Shown here: piece by piece, positions 1 through 9,554 of the stretch | How the letters are laid out: every line of letters begins with the position of its first letter | How positions within the stretch are numbered: the first letter of the stretch is position 1 | DNA from: Deltaproteobacteria bacterium | GTDB taxonomy: Bacteria > Myxococcota_A > Polyangia > JAAYKL01 | Direction: 5' to 3' | Length of the DNA: 56,902 bases | Assembly (NCBI GenBank): GCA_016935665.1 | Contig: JAFGQN010000188.1 | Span: 1-56,902, forward strand | Program-made: the position numbers and the translations under genes | The notes under the pieces: generated by a model | Seen by the model: the letters and a program-made list of their open reading frames with translations, nothing else | The model's database searches: none | Told to the model about the DNA's origin: nothing

Positions 1-3
1 CAA

Positions 4-24
4 GGCGGCAGATAAACTACCGCC
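4..24. other. Inverted repeat (possible terminator)
   Basis: Two 8-base arms (GGCGGCAG and CTACCGCC) flank a 5-base loop. Read as minus-strand RNA the single imperfect pair becomes a G-U wobble, so a hairpin is more likely on that strand, downstream of the minus-strand CLC gene. The window ends too soon to see a U tract. The rest of 1-225 shows no gene I can support. Confidence 0.25.
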
Positions 25-225
25 CTACAATATTTTTCTAAAAATCTAGTATCTTGCGATAACCCTGATCATCGAACGGGTTTTACTGTTTTTATGCATG
101 GCCTTGTGATGACCACCAGGCGTGTCGAAACTGCAACCCCAGTCGTCGCCATCCCCATCGTCACCTCTGAACAATTGTATCAAATGAAATATTGGAATTT
201 ATGCAAATCATAACAAGCGAAAAAT

Positions 226-1929
226 TCAGTCCTCTTCCTGCGCTTTCATTTCACGGCGATAATAGTCGAGTAGCGTTCCTTTTGACACCAGCCCCATAAA
301 TGAACCGTTTTCAACCACTGGTAGACTGAACGCCCCTGTTTCGTCCATGAGATTGATCACATCGGACAAGTCCTCGTCGGGCGACACCTCCAACAGGGTG
401 GATGACATAAACGCTTCAACCAATATGGTTTCGTACAGCAGTGGGTCAAACATGTATGGCTTGGCGGCTTCCAGTGTCACCATTCCCAGATATGTGCCAT
501 CGGATTTTGACAGGACGGGAAAGAAATTACGGGTGGCGCGTTTGGCAAGCTCCACAAATTCTCCCAACGTCATTGTCGGATGAATAGTGGAGCAGTCCGT
601 TTCAATCAGCTCTGTAAGCCGGATTTCAGTAAGGACCCTGGCGTCTGTACGATGGCGCAACATTAACCCTTTTTGAAACAATTCCCGGTGGTAAATGGAA
701 TCGGGCTCCAGAAAATTACTTAAGGTCACCGACAACACAGCCACCAGAACCACTGGCAGCAGCACACTGTAACTGGCGGTAATCTCAAGAATGAGAAAGA
801 TACCTGTGAGCGGCGCCTGTAAAATAGAGCTGATAACCCCCGCCATCCCCAGCAATGCAAAGAATCCGTGTTCCGCGAGACCAATATCTGGAAACAGTGC
901 TGCGGCACAGCGGCCAAATAGCAGACCGGTCATGGCGCCAACCACCAGAGATGGCGCGAAAATGCCGCCCACTCCGCCAGCCCCGGATGTCACAGCGCTT
1001 GCGGCCATCTTCACCAGAATCATTGCGGCGAGAATATAAGTGGGCGCCATGTAATTGCCATTGAGCATGCGACTGACGGCCCCGTAGCCTTCACCGGAAA
1101 CATCGGGAAAAACCATGGCCATGCCGCCGACCGTTAAGCCGCCCAGCACGGCACGCAGCCAGAAAGATGTGATGCGCGTTTCCATTTGACGGCCAATCCA
1201 TCTGAACGAACGAAAGAAAATGATGGCCACCAGTGCTGTAACAAAAGCAAGCGCTACTGAAGCGAGAATATCACTGTGTGAAAAATGAAAGGCGCCATGG
1301 GAAAACGCAATTTCATTTCCTCGAAACAAATGGCTCACTTCGGTACCCACCACCGCCGCAATGGCAATGGGAATCAGATGCCCCCGGGACCAATCGCCCA
1401 TCACTGCTTCCATGGTAAACAGGATTCCAGTGACCGGCGCATTGAAAATGGACGCAATGGCCGCAGATGCGCCACACCCCACCAGAATAATACGCTGCCT
1501 CTCCTTCATCCGAAACAGTCTGGCGAGGTTGGAACCAATACTGGCTCCGCTAATCACCAAAGGCGCTTCCGGTCCGGCGGAACCGCCGCCTGCAATGGTA
1601 AACATGCAGCAAATCAGGCGTGACGGCGCCGTGCGCAGGCGCAAATCGCCACCGCGCTTTGAAATGGAATAAATCACCTCGGGAACACCGTGACCGCCTT
1701 TGTCCCTGAACAAATATCGGAACAGCACCACGGATACCACAATGCCCAATGTGGTAAAAACAGGAAAAAGCCCCCTGCTGGAAAAGTGATGAATCCAGTG
1801 GCTCACCAGATGCAGCCCCGCATTGAGCAGCACAGCCGCCAGTCCTGCGACAATTCCAACCACAGATGCAATGAGAATCAGTCTGATTCGTGTATCCCAT
1901 CCGGGTAAAACCTTGAAATGCCGTCGCAT
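226..1929 (-). CDS. CLC-family chloride channel/antiporter with CBS pair
   Basis: This 567-residue integral membrane protein moves chloride, or exchanges Cl- for H+, across the inner membrane. The CLC signatures are visible: GSAGPEAP near residue 115 (the Glu is the expected gating residue) and GGIFAP in the second half, within about ten hydrophobic segments. The last ~120 residues hold two CBS motifs, a usual adenosine-nucleotide-sensing regulatory module of CLC proteins. The start ATG lies 4 bases after the stop of the HTH-EIIA gene, so the two are probably co-transcribed, with the channel second. Family membership is firm; whether it is a channel or an exchanger is not decided here. Confidence 0.93.
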   Translation of the reverse strand: MRRHFKVLPGWDTRIRLILIASVVGIVAGLAAVLLNAGLHLVSHWIHHFSSRGLFPVFTTLGIVVSVVLFRYLFRDKGGHGVPEVIYSISKRGGDLRLRTAPSRLICCMFTIAGGGSAGPEAPLVISGASIGSNLARLFRMKERQRIILVGCGASAAIASIFNAPVTGILFTMEAVMGDWSRGHLIPIAIAAVVGTEVSHLFRGNEIAFSHGAFHFSHSDILASVALAFVTALVAIIFFRSFRWIGRQMETRITSFWLRAVLGGLTVGGMAMVFPDVSGEGYGAVSRMLNGNYMAPTYILAAMILVKMAASAVTSGAGGVGGIFAPSLVVGAMTGLLFGRCAAALFPDIGLAEHGFFALLGMAGVISSILQAPLTGIFLILEITASYSVLLPVVLVAVLSVTLSNFLEPDSIYHRELFQKGLMLRHRTDARVLTEIRLTELIETDCSTIHPTMTLGEFVELAKRATRNFFPVLSKSDGTYLGMVTLEAAKPYMFDPLLYETILVEAFMSSTLLEVSPDEDLSDVINLMDETGAFSLPVVENGSFMGLVSKGTLLDYYRREMKAQEED

Positions 1930-1933
1930 GGTT

Positions 1934-2602
1934 CTACCTGGCCAGATGCTGTGAGTGTTCTCTCACCCGCGCCAGAATGTGTTCCGCGCTGGGGGCACTT
2001 TGCAGAAAGTCTGTATTCCCCGGCTGGTGAAGGATATACGATAGTTGCGAAAGCAATTTCAAATGGGTTCGTGTATCCACCGACAACACCAGAAATACCA
2101 CTGTAACGTCTTTTCCATCCACCGCATTAAACGACACGGGATGCCGTGGGAAACAGGTGACCACCAATGACTTCGACAGCGCTTCCATGGGTTGTCTGGG
2201 ATGGGGAATGGCAATGCCGTTCCCAATTCCGGTGGAGGACAGATTTTCACGTTCCAGCACACGTTCCAGCAGTAAAGCGTTTTCAATGTTGGGCAATTTG
2301 AGCTCTGCCACCACGTTTGTCAGCAACGACTCAGAGGTAGCGCCTTCCAAATCATAATAAAACCCGCCGGCAGTCATCGCGTCCAGAATGGATGCCGTCT
2401 GAGGTTTTTGATTCAACGGAACATCGTCAATATTTCTAAGCTGGATTCTGCGACGTATCGCCCAGTTTTCGAGGTCTTTGCGTTCGAAGAAAATGCCATT
2501 GCCCTGTTCCACAGCGGGAATGGCTCCCTGATGAACCCATCGCTCCAGCATGGCTTCTGATGTACCAAGTAATGATGCGGCCTGTGAGATATTTAAGTGC
2601 AT
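1934..2602 (-). CDS. HTH (excisionase-like) - PTS EIIA (PtsN-type) fusion protein
   Basis: About 222 residues. The N-terminal ~60 residues (ISQAASLLGTSEAMLERWV...) look like a MerR/excisionase helix-turn-helix that would bind DNA. The C-terminal ~150 residues are a PTS IIA domain of the fructose/nitrogen (EIIANtr) class, with the phospho-accepting His in the motif GIAIPHPR. EIIANtr proteins act as phosphorylation-dependent regulators rather than sugar transporters. An upstream in-frame ATG exists at 2656, but the ATG at 2602 has AGGAAA at a good distance and starts exactly at the HTH. The gene overlaps or abuts nothing upstream and is followed after 4 bases by the CLC gene, so it may regulate ion homeostasis. 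Confidence 0.82.
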   Translation of the reverse strand: MHLNISQAASLLGTSEAMLERWVHQGAIPAVEQGNGIFFERKDLENWAIRRRIQLRNIDDVPLNQKPQTASILDAMTAGGFYYDLEGATSESLLTNVVAELKLPNIENALLLERVLERENLSSTGIGNGIAIPHPRQPMEALSKSLVVTCFPRHPVSFNAVDGKDVTVVFLVLSVDTRTHLKLLSQLSYILHQPGNTDFLQSAPSAEHILARVREHSQHLAR

Positions 2603-2836
2603 GACGTTTCCTGTTCGCAAATCAGTGTCACGCATCACGCGCGGCAGAAGTATCAACGGCTTGATAGCGCCAACGAATTAAAAAATCAATAGCAGTAATC
2701 ATACAATTGAAATTTAACGCCATTCCTGAAAAAAACGTGCCACTGTATCTCCGACAAATCCAGTTTCAGTGGAACGGTTTCCGGGTGACAATGTTAGAGA
2801 AACAACAGAATCTTTTTTTGGGAAAAGACGGACGAT

Positions 2837-5566
2837 TCAGCGGTTATACAGCTCCAGCACCTGGTTTGCGTTCAGCGGGGTGTCAAAAAACATGACTTCA
2901 TCTGCAATCCCCGTGAAGTAAACATTTTCTTTGTTTCCAACCTGTGTACTAATGCTCGTCGACCATTCGAGGTCGGAATTGGCATAAGTTGTCATCAGAG
3001 CCGGAACGAGATTATCCTTCGAGGCTTCCATAATGCCATTCACATAGAGATATGCGCTGGTTCCATCGAGCACCGCGACCAGATGTGTCCACGTATCGTT
3101 TGGGCCGGTACCTAAGGCATCGACGACCGGAATCGATACAACGTTCCAGTGATTGTCGCGGTCCGTCTCCACTTCACTCCATGACCAGAATTCGAACGCA
3201 CCTTCTGCAAGATACAGCACATATCCAAGTTCCCTCGAAAGGATACGGTAATATCCTGTATCAACAGTAGCTTGCGGATAAATCCAGATAGCGAGCGAAT
3301 ACCCATCGGTACCATACAGATTTTTCTGCTGCAACGAGGAATCCTTTCCTATTTCGATGCAGCTCTTCACATTCTGGAATTGATAAGCGCCACTGCCATC
3401 GTATCCACCAGTTGGCAGATATGCCGGACTATTGACGAGCGTCCCGGTGTAACCGTTGCCCGAGACGTCCTGGACAGGTATGCTGTTGTCATCAAAACTG
3501 AAATACAACAACGGGTCCGGAATGGTGGGCGCAACGCACTGATGATTGACACACGAGGGCGTACTGCCGCTGCAGGCGCCGCAACTGCGTCCGAGAGTCG
3601 GCGACGTGCCACACTGCAACCCCAGGCAATCGTCGACGCATGCCCCCGCAGTACTGCAATAATCGTTGGCGCCCGTACAGGTCCCGCACATTCCACCCAG
3701 AGGCGATTCGCCGCACACCCGGGTGCCGCAATCGTTTACGCATGCTCCAGCGGCTGTGCACCAGGTGTTCGGCGCACAGGTTCCACAGTTCAGTCCCAGT
3801 GGTGATTTGTCACACACCCGGGCGCCGCAATCATTGACGCAAACACCATTGGCATCGCAGGCAGTGCCCGTGGCGCATATTCCACAGTCCACATTTCCAG
3901 GGGATAATCCGCATTGACGTGTTCCACAGTCGTCCACGCACTTGCCCGCTGTGCAAATCTCGGTGGTCCCGGAACAGGCGCCACATTCAAGGCCAGTGGG
4001 CGAAACGCCACACTCCAGGGTGGCGCAGTCATCCACACACTTGCCGGCCGTACATATTTCCGTGGCGCCTTTACAAATGCCGCAGTTGAATCCCCGCAAA
4101 GATGTGCCGCAGTCCTGTGTGGCACAATCGTCTACACATGCCCCGTTATCGCACCATTCGGAAGCGCCGGCGCAGGCGCCACAGTCAACATCCGGAAAGG
4201 CGCCTGGTCCACAGGCAATGTTGAAACAGGGATTGGCAACAATCTGCGCATCGCATTGTGTTAAATCACCGGTCAGCTTGTCGGTGGGATAATAAATTTC
4301 GGACTGAGTGGTTGCGCCGTCCACATCCACCACCAGTTTAACAGAGGCCACTCCGGAATCCACCGGGGTGCAAACCCCCACCGCATAGTTGCTGCCGGCG
4401 ATGGCGGACATCTGCGTGGCCACTTTTGTTAAAATTCCAGGTAATTCGGCCCCGGTTTCGGCCTGCGTATAATAGGCATCTTTACTTGCCAGCTCTCGAA
4501 TCTTTTTCTCTTCGAAGTCTCCTTTTATGGAAACAGTGAACAACGACATATTGGCGTTCTTCGCTGCGGACATCCGGGTATTCAGCGCCTGATTTCGAAG
4601 CGTTGAAGCGTCTGTGCCTTCGTGTGGGCCATCGGTGACCACCACCACAGAGCGTTCAACCATTTTTTGTCCCACCCCCTGGGCTTTCGCCTTTTCCACA
4701 GCCATCAGCCAGGCGTCATACAAATGGGCGGCCCCCAACGTCTGTCCGGGCAGCAGGCCGTCCAGCGCAGTGTTCAACGCAGCGGTGTCGTCGGTAAAGT
4801 CCGAAATGAATTGGGTTGCACCGACCGCACCAAACGCCAATATCGCAATCTGGTGACGCCATCCAACAGGTGCATCGGTTACCATCTTTTTCACATATGC
4901 TTTAGCCCCCTCCACGATTTGATTCTGCAACTGGCTGGCAATAATCGAGTTGGACATGTCCAGAACGAGCACCGAATAAAGACCATCCGGCTGATGCACA
5001 CTGGGACCGGAGGCATTGCCCGGTTCATCTGCGGCGTTGAATTCGGCACCGCTTTTCATATTTATTGTCACCACATCAGTGTCTGTGAGCGGACGAACCG
5101 GCGAACCCTCACAATCCAGTACCCGAAACATCACCCGAAGTGACGATGGTTCAATTACAGTGGGATATGCCCTGTCAATTTGAATGCACGTCGGAGGCAC
5201 ATAAACGTCCGCGGTATCCGTTGCCGAATCAGACGATGTATCGGAGTCGGTCAAACTGCTCGTGTCTGTTATGGAATCGCTTGTGGAATCCGATGCCGAG
5301 TCCAGATTGCTTGCTGTTTCAGATGCCGTTTCCATATCGGATACCGTTTCAGTATCCGGGTCACACACACAGTCAAACCATTTTGCGCCATTGCGTGCGC
5401 ATTTTTTGGTCCCCGACTCCCGGCTCCCTTCGCAGGTACATGAGATGACATCCCCTGGCACGCAGACAGTATCATCCTTCTTGTCCGATGATTTGCAGGA
5501 TACGACCAGCATCACCGCTATTAATGCAATAAGCAAACGCCCTATGGCTGATACAATTGAGCTCAT
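2837..5566 (-). CDS. VWA / Cys-rich repeat / LamG lipoprotein
   Basis: This 909-residue lipoprotein is probably displayed on the cell surface. The start at 5566 follows AGGAGGATTGAA. A signal peptide ends in the lipobox LVVSC. After a Ser/Asp/Thr-rich linker comes a von Willebrand A domain with the MIDAS motif DMSNS. It is followed by about seven ~32-residue repeats built on CG-x-SP...CGxC...CVDDC, each with six Cys likely in disulfides. The C-terminal ~210 residues look like a LamG/concanavalin-type jelly roll (SFDDNS...GNGYTGTL). The role is probably adhesion or binding of carbohydrate or protein. I know the domain types but not a named homologue, so the ligand is unknown. Confidence 0.85.
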   Translation of the reverse strand: MSSIVSAIGRLLIALIAVMLVVSCKSSDKKDDTVCVPGDVISCTCEGSRESGTKKCARNGAKWFDCVCDPDTETVSDMETASETASNLDSASDSTSDSITDTSSLTDSDTSSDSATDTADVYVPPTCIQIDRAYPTVIEPSSLRVMFRVLDCEGSPVRPLTDTDVVTINMKSGAEFNAADEPGNASGPSVHQPDGLYSVLVLDMSNSIIASQLQNQIVEGAKAYVKKMVTDAPVGWRHQIAILAFGAVGATQFISDFTDDTAALNTALDGLLPGQTLGAAHLYDAWLMAVEKAKAQGVGQKMVERSVVVVTDGPHEGTDASTLRNQALNTRMSAAKNANMSLFTVSIKGDFEEKKIRELASKDAYYTQAETGAELPGILTKVATQMSAIAGSNYAVGVCTPVDSGVASVKLVVDVDGATTQSEIYYPTDKLTGDLTQCDAQIVANPCFNIACGPGAFPDVDCGACAGASEWCDNGACVDDCATQDCGTSLRGFNCGICKGATEICTAGKCVDDCATLECGVSPTGLECGACSGTTEICTAGKCVDDCGTRQCGLSPGNVDCGICATGTACDANGVCVNDCGARVCDKSPLGLNCGTCAPNTWCTAAGACVNDCGTRVCGESPLGGMCGTCTGANDYCSTAGACVDDCLGLQCGTSPTLGRSCGACSGSTPSCVNHQCVAPTIPDPLLYFSFDDNSIPVQDVSGNGYTGTLVNSPAYLPTGGYDGSGAYQFQNVKSCIEIGKDSSLQQKNLYGTDGYSLAIWIYPQATVDTGYYRILSRELGYVLYLAEGAFEFWSWSEVETDRDNHWNVVSIPVVDALGTGPNDTWTHLVAVLDGTSAYLYVNGIMEASKDNLVPALMTTYANSDLEWSTSISTQVGNKENVYFTGIADEVMFFDTPLNANQVLELYNR

Positions 5567-5737
5567 TTCAATCCTCCTGAACAACATATTCGCAAGTTAT
5601 CGAAACAATCGTATTGCAAATTTGTATTTTTCACAATCGAAGTGTCGCAGCTGCCCCCAAAAAAAGTGGCCTCACTTTTATCCTGTAAATTTCCAGGAAA
5701 ATTTCTTTCCTGGTGATAATTTGATACATATTGAACC

Positions 5738-6667
5738 ATGAAAGCGATGATCCTCGCCGCTGGTCTGGGCACCCGGTTGCGACCGATTACCAATGATATG
5801 CCCAAGCCAATGATTCCTGTGGCTGGAATTCCCAACATTGAGCGGCTGATTATTCATCTGAGGGATGAAGGCATCGCGCAATTTGCCGTTAATTTGCATT
5901 ACTGTCCACAGCCATTGATGACCTGGCTGGGTGATGGCCGACGTCTCAATGTTGAGATTTGTTATTTTATTGAAAAAAATATACTGGGCACGGGCGGCGG
6001 TATCAGAAACATGCTGACGCACGTTGGGAATGATACCTGCATCGTTGTTAATGGAGATGTATTGTTTATGCCGCCAATCGCCCGGATTGTAAAACGACAT
6101 CGGGAAAGTGGCGCGCTGGCCAGTATGATTATTCGACCGACGGATACCCAGGAACAAGGGACTGTGGCTCTTTCGAAGAGTGGTCGGGTAAAAAAATTGC
6201 GCCCTGTTGGAGACACACCCGGGAATCAGCCGTATATGTTTACCGGTATGCATGTGATTGAACCACAAATGGGCGAACTGCTTCCAGCGTCCGGCTGTAT
6301 TGTCCGACAGACATACGCGGCAATGGTGAAACGACGCGATGCACTGTATGGCATTGTGGATGACGGTGATTTTCGAGATCTGGGAACGCCGGCGGACTAT
6401 CTGGATGTTCACCTAAAAATACTGCTGGGAGAAATTCGTCTGCCTGGTTTTATTCCCCCCAAAGGAGGCAATTTGATTGCACAAAGCGCGACGTTGCATC
6501 CCGGAGCATCTGTGGAAAACAGCGTGGTGGGCGAGAACGCCTCAATTGGCGCCAATATAAAAATAAAGAATTCCATCGTGATGGCCGAAACCGTTGTTGG
6601 CGCAAACCTGCTGGGACAGATTGCCATGCCGAGTGGGACACTGATAAACGCGCTGAAGCGGCGATGA
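5738..6667 (+). CDS. Sugar-1-phosphate nucleotidyltransferase
   Basis: This 309-residue cytoplasmic enzyme transfers a nucleotidyl group to a sugar 1-phosphate, making an activated sugar. The N-terminal motif LAAGLGTRLRP with a following KPM is the nucleotide-binding signature of the family. GTGGG and VNGD are the later substrate and metal motifs. The tail from about residue 245 has LbH-like hexapeptide character (SVVGENASIGANIKIKNS). The closest relatives by feel are mannose-1-phosphate guanylyltransferase and MurNAc-1-phosphate uridylyltransferase; the sequence does not settle the base or sugar. It stands alone between a divergent lipoprotein gene and pepD. Confidence 0.88.
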   Translation: MKAMILAAGLGTRLRPITNDMPKPMIPVAGIPNIERLIIHLRDEGIAQFAVNLHYCPQPLMTWLGDGRRLNVEICYFIEKNILGTGGGIRNMLTHVGNDTCIVVNGDVLFMPPIARIVKRHRESGALASMIIRPTDTQEQGTVALSKSGRVKKLRPVGDTPGNQPYMFTGMHVIEPQMGELLPASGCIVRQTYAAMVKRRDALYGIVDDGDFRDLGTPADYLDVHLKILLGEIRLPGFIPPKGGNLIAQSATLHPGASVENSVVGENASIGANIKIKNSIVMAETVVGANLLGQIAMPSGTLINALKRR

Positions 6668-6723
6668 GCCATTAACGCAAACAATCCATAAATTTTGATA
6701 ACCCCAAATTACAGAGGAACAAG

Positions 6724-8175
6724 ATGAACGACGTTATCCGGAACTTAAATCCCAAATTGGTATGGAAGTATTTTTGTCAAATCAGCCAGATTCCCCACAA
6801 TTCCGGCAAAGAAGCCGCGTTGGCAAAAGCAGTGACCCAATGGGCAACAGACGCCGGTTGCACTGTTGATACCGATAAACTGGGTAATCTGCTGATTCAG
6901 ATTGCCGCCACCCCGGGACACGAATCTGCACCGTCGGTGGCCTTGCAGGCACACCTGGATATGGTGTGTGAGAAAGACACCGCTACGGTCTTTGATTTTG
7001 ATACCGATCCGCTGCAGCTGCGCATCGTGGACGGCTGGGTAATGGCCACCGATACTACTTTGGGCGCGGACAATGGCATCGGGCTGGCCATGGGACTGGC
7101 GCTCATGGAAGACAGCGAATGCATCCACGGACCGCTGGAACTGCTGTGCACACTGGATGAGGAAACCGGTCTCAACGGTGCGCTGCGTCTGGCGCAGGGA
7201 TGGATGAAAAGCGGTATCATGATAAATACCGACACCGAGGATGAAGGTCTGTTTATTATCGGATGTGCCGGTGGGGCCGATACGGACCTGTATCTGCCGG
7301 TGGCAAGGGAACCGTTTGACGGAAACATTTTCCGGTTATCGGTGAAAGGACTTAAAGGCGGTCATTCCGGCATGGAAATCAATCAGAATCTGGGCAATGC
7401 CATCCATCATCTGTGCAATGCGCTCGAAGGCTTGCAGGCAGAAGCGGATGTTCGACTGATTGAGATTCGCGGCGGAGACAAGCACAACGCCATTCCCCGC
7501 GAAGCAGAGGCGATTTTTGCCACAGATGTTTCATTGCCACCGCTGGCACTGTCGGTTAAGGGACTCGAAGTTATCATGCGACGCTGCCTGACAAAACAGG
7601 AACAGGGGGCCACCCTTACCATCAGCGACGCCAATGTCTCAAAGACGCCCATGTCCGCCGCCGACAGTAAACGTGTTGTTCAGTTTTTGCGGGCGATTCC
7701 CCATGGCGTGAAAACAATGAGCATCGACATTCCCAATCTGGTTGAAACGTCCACCAACCTGGCCAATGTGCGCACTCGGGAAAATGAAGTGGTGGTTCTT
7801 ACCAGCTCCAGATCATCGAATTCGGAACTGCTCAACGAGGTGCTTTGTCAGATAAACGCGGTCGGACAACTGGCCTGTGCCAAAGTGGATACCCATACGG
7901 GATATGCGCCATGGGAACCGGATTTTAATTCCAAACTGATTGAACCGGCCAAACAGCTGTTTTTGGAGATGTTTCAAAAGGAACCCGCATTCAATGTGAT
8001 CCACGCGGGGCTGGAGGGGGGCATCATAAAAGCCAAATACCCAGGACTGGACGTCATCTCGTTTGGCCCCAACATCGAAAGCCCCCACTCCCCCAGCGAA
8101 CGCGTGGAAATTCAATCGGTTGAAAACATTTATCGCTTCCTATGTAAATTTTTAGAGCGCATTCAAATCGGGTAA
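6724..8175 (+). CDS. pepD: Aminoacyl-histidine dipeptidase (PepD, M20 family)
   Basis: This 483-residue cytosolic metallopeptidase hydrolyses dipeptides such as carnosine-type Xaa-His and other unspecific dipeptides. The length matches E. coli PepD. The zinc-site motifs are in order: LQAHLDMV (His and Asp), LGADNGIG (bridging Asp), LDEETGLNG (general-base Glu pair) and the late HAGLEGG (His). The internal dimerisation domain, starting near GLKGGHSG, is present. AGAGGAAC lies upstream of the ATG. The gene follows the nucleotidyltransferase by 56 bases and may share its transcript, though no functional link is evident. Confidence 0.93.
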   Translation: MNDVIRNLNPKLVWKYFCQISQIPHNSGKEAALAKAVTQWATDAGCTVDTDKLGNLLIQIAATPGHESAPSVALQAHLDMVCEKDTATVFDFDTDPLQLRIVDGWVMATDTTLGADNGIGLAMGLALMEDSECIHGPLELLCTLDEETGLNGALRLAQGWMKSGIMINTDTEDEGLFIIGCAGGADTDLYLPVAREPFDGNIFRLSVKGLKGGHSGMEINQNLGNAIHHLCNALEGLQAEADVRLIEIRGGDKHNAIPREAEAIFATDVSLPPLALSVKGLEVIMRRCLTKQEQGATLTISDANVSKTPMSAADSKRVVQFLRAIPHGVKTMSIDIPNLVETSTNLANVRTRENEVVVLTSSRSSNSELLNEVLCQINAVGQLACAKVDTHTGYAPWEPDFNSKLIEPAKQLFLEMFQKEPAFNVIHAGLEGGIIKAKYPGLDVISFGPNIESPHSPSERVEIQSVENIYRFLCKFLERIQIG

Positions 8176-8255
8176 CTGCTGAACCGGTGGAGATAACCTT
8201 GCAGGTCCCATTCGGTCGCCCCCTTTAGGAATTTCCTGTTTTTCCGTTTAATCAG

Positions 8256-9554
8256 GTGCGGAAACACGACATGGACAAAAAAAAACTGATCAGCGCATAT
8301 GCCCGATTTGTACCCCATCGCATGTTGGAGTTGCTGGGCAAAAATGATATCACCCAGGTTCATCTGGGTGTTCAGGTGGAACGAAAAATAACTGTTCTGT
8401 TCGCCGATATTCGCGGATTCACAGCGTTTTCCGAGAGTCTTACACCGCAGGAAAACTTTAATTTCATCAATTCCTTTTTAAGTCAAATGGAACCGCTCAT
8501 TTCGGTGAACAATGGCATCGTGGATAAATATATTGGAGATGCGATTATGGCCATCTTCCCGCAGGATGCCAAAGACGGCGTTCGCTGTGCACAACAAATG
8601 CAGAGACAACTTCGCATTTACAACGAAGGACGCTCCCGAGCGGGGTATCATCCCATACGTATTGGCATTGGTCTGAATACGGGAATTGCCATGATTGGAA
8701 CTGTCGGAGGATACAACCGCATGGACTGCACGGTGATCAGTGATGCGGTGAACCTGGCATCCCGCATTGAATCGATGACTAAAAACTACCGAGTCAGTTG
8801 TCTCATCAGTGAAAATACCTACAACGAGCTGAGCGAGTCATGTAAGAAATACACGCGCTTTGTGGATAGAACCAGAGTAAAAGGCAAGCTGCAATCCCAA
8901 TCCATATATGAAATTTTTTCGGAAGACCCCCCCAAACTTCAACGCCAAAAGTTATCCCGCAAACGGCTATTCGAAGAGGCGCTCGCACACTACCACCAAA
9001 AACAGATAGACCAGTGCGGCGTGCTGCTTCGCCGTTGCCTGGAAAAGGACGAGGGCGATGCGCCTGCGAGAATTTATCTGGAGCGTTGTGCCCATTTTGA
9101 ACAGGACGGGTTTCATGAAGGGACCTTTGAGTTGAGCCATAATATCCAATGGTCGGATGCATTCTCCATAAATGATGAAGCCATTGATGCTCAGCACAAA
9201 CAACTCGTAGAGAACTGCCGCCGACTCGTGGAATTTGCGCGGGATGCAAATCGCGACACCTATATTGCCCATTTGCATCTCACCCGAAAAAACACGCAGG
9301 CGCATTTTCTTTACGAAGAACACTTAATGACGCAAACCAACTATCCGTTTCTGCCTCATCAGCGCACCCAACATCAGTTCATGCTCAAGGAATTCAGCGT
9401 GCTGGAAAAAGAGGCGAAGTCTCCAAAAACAAGTGACACCTTTTTGGTATTCCGCACTCAGATTATCCTGGTGGACTGGCTTATTAACCATACGCTCAAA
9501 GAAGATAAACATCTGGGTCGATTTCTGTTGGAGTCACGGGAGGCCTCGGAATAG
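8256..9554 (+). CDS. Class III nucleotide cyclase fused to a hemerythrin domain
   Basis: About 432 residues, with no membrane segment. Residues ~45-225 form a class III adenylate/guanylate cyclase catalytic domain. It has both metal-binding Asp (FADIRGF and YIGDAIMA), a Lys just before the second (VDKYIGD) typical of ATP-selective cyclases, and the Asn/Arg of NLASRIE. A short helical or TPR-like linker leads to a C-terminal bacteriohemerythrin domain (residues ~295-425) with H in DAQHKQL, HFLYE and HTLKED. One iron-ligand position appears displaced (PHQRTQH instead of HxxxH). The inferred role is oxygen, redox or iron control of cAMP synthesis. The ATG at 8271 (MDKKK) is an alternative start. 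The stop abuts that of the convergent beta-helix gene. Confidence 0.87.
   Translation: MRKHDMDKKKLISAYARFVPHRMLELLGKNDITQVHLGVQVERKITVLFADIRGFTAFSESLTPQENFNFINSFLSQMEPLISVNNGIVDKYIGDAIMAIFPQDAKDGVRCAQQMQRQLRIYNEGRSRAGYHPIRIGIGLNTGIAMIGTVGGYNRMDCTVISDAVNLASRIESMTKNYRVSCLISENTYNELSESCKKYTRFVDRTRVKGKLQSQSIYEIFSEDPPKLQRQKLSRKRLFEEALAHYHQKQIDQCGVLLRRCLEKDEGDAPARIYLERCAHFEQDGFHEGTFELSHNIQWSDAFSINDEAIDAQHKQLVENCRRLVEFARDANRDTYIAHLHLTRKNTQAHFLYEEHLMTQTNYPFLPHQRTQHQFMLKEFSVLEKEAKSPKTSDTFLVFRTQIILVDWLINHTLKEDKHLGRFLLESREASE

Noticed and set aside
60-210. Minus-strand fragment reading GDDGDGDDWGCSFDTPGG
   Set aside because: It resembles a surface-protein tail, but has no conventional start codon, no membrane helix and lies after the CLC stop, so evidence for a gene is lacking.
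2737-2752. Sigma-54-like box on the minus strand upstream of the HTH-EIIA gene
   Set aside because: The -24 element TGGCACG is good but the -12 element reads TTTC, losing the essential GC pair.
5766-5783. TGGGCA...TTGC on the plus strand
   Set aside because: It lies within the conserved nucleotide-binding codons of the nucleotidyltransferase and is explained by coding.
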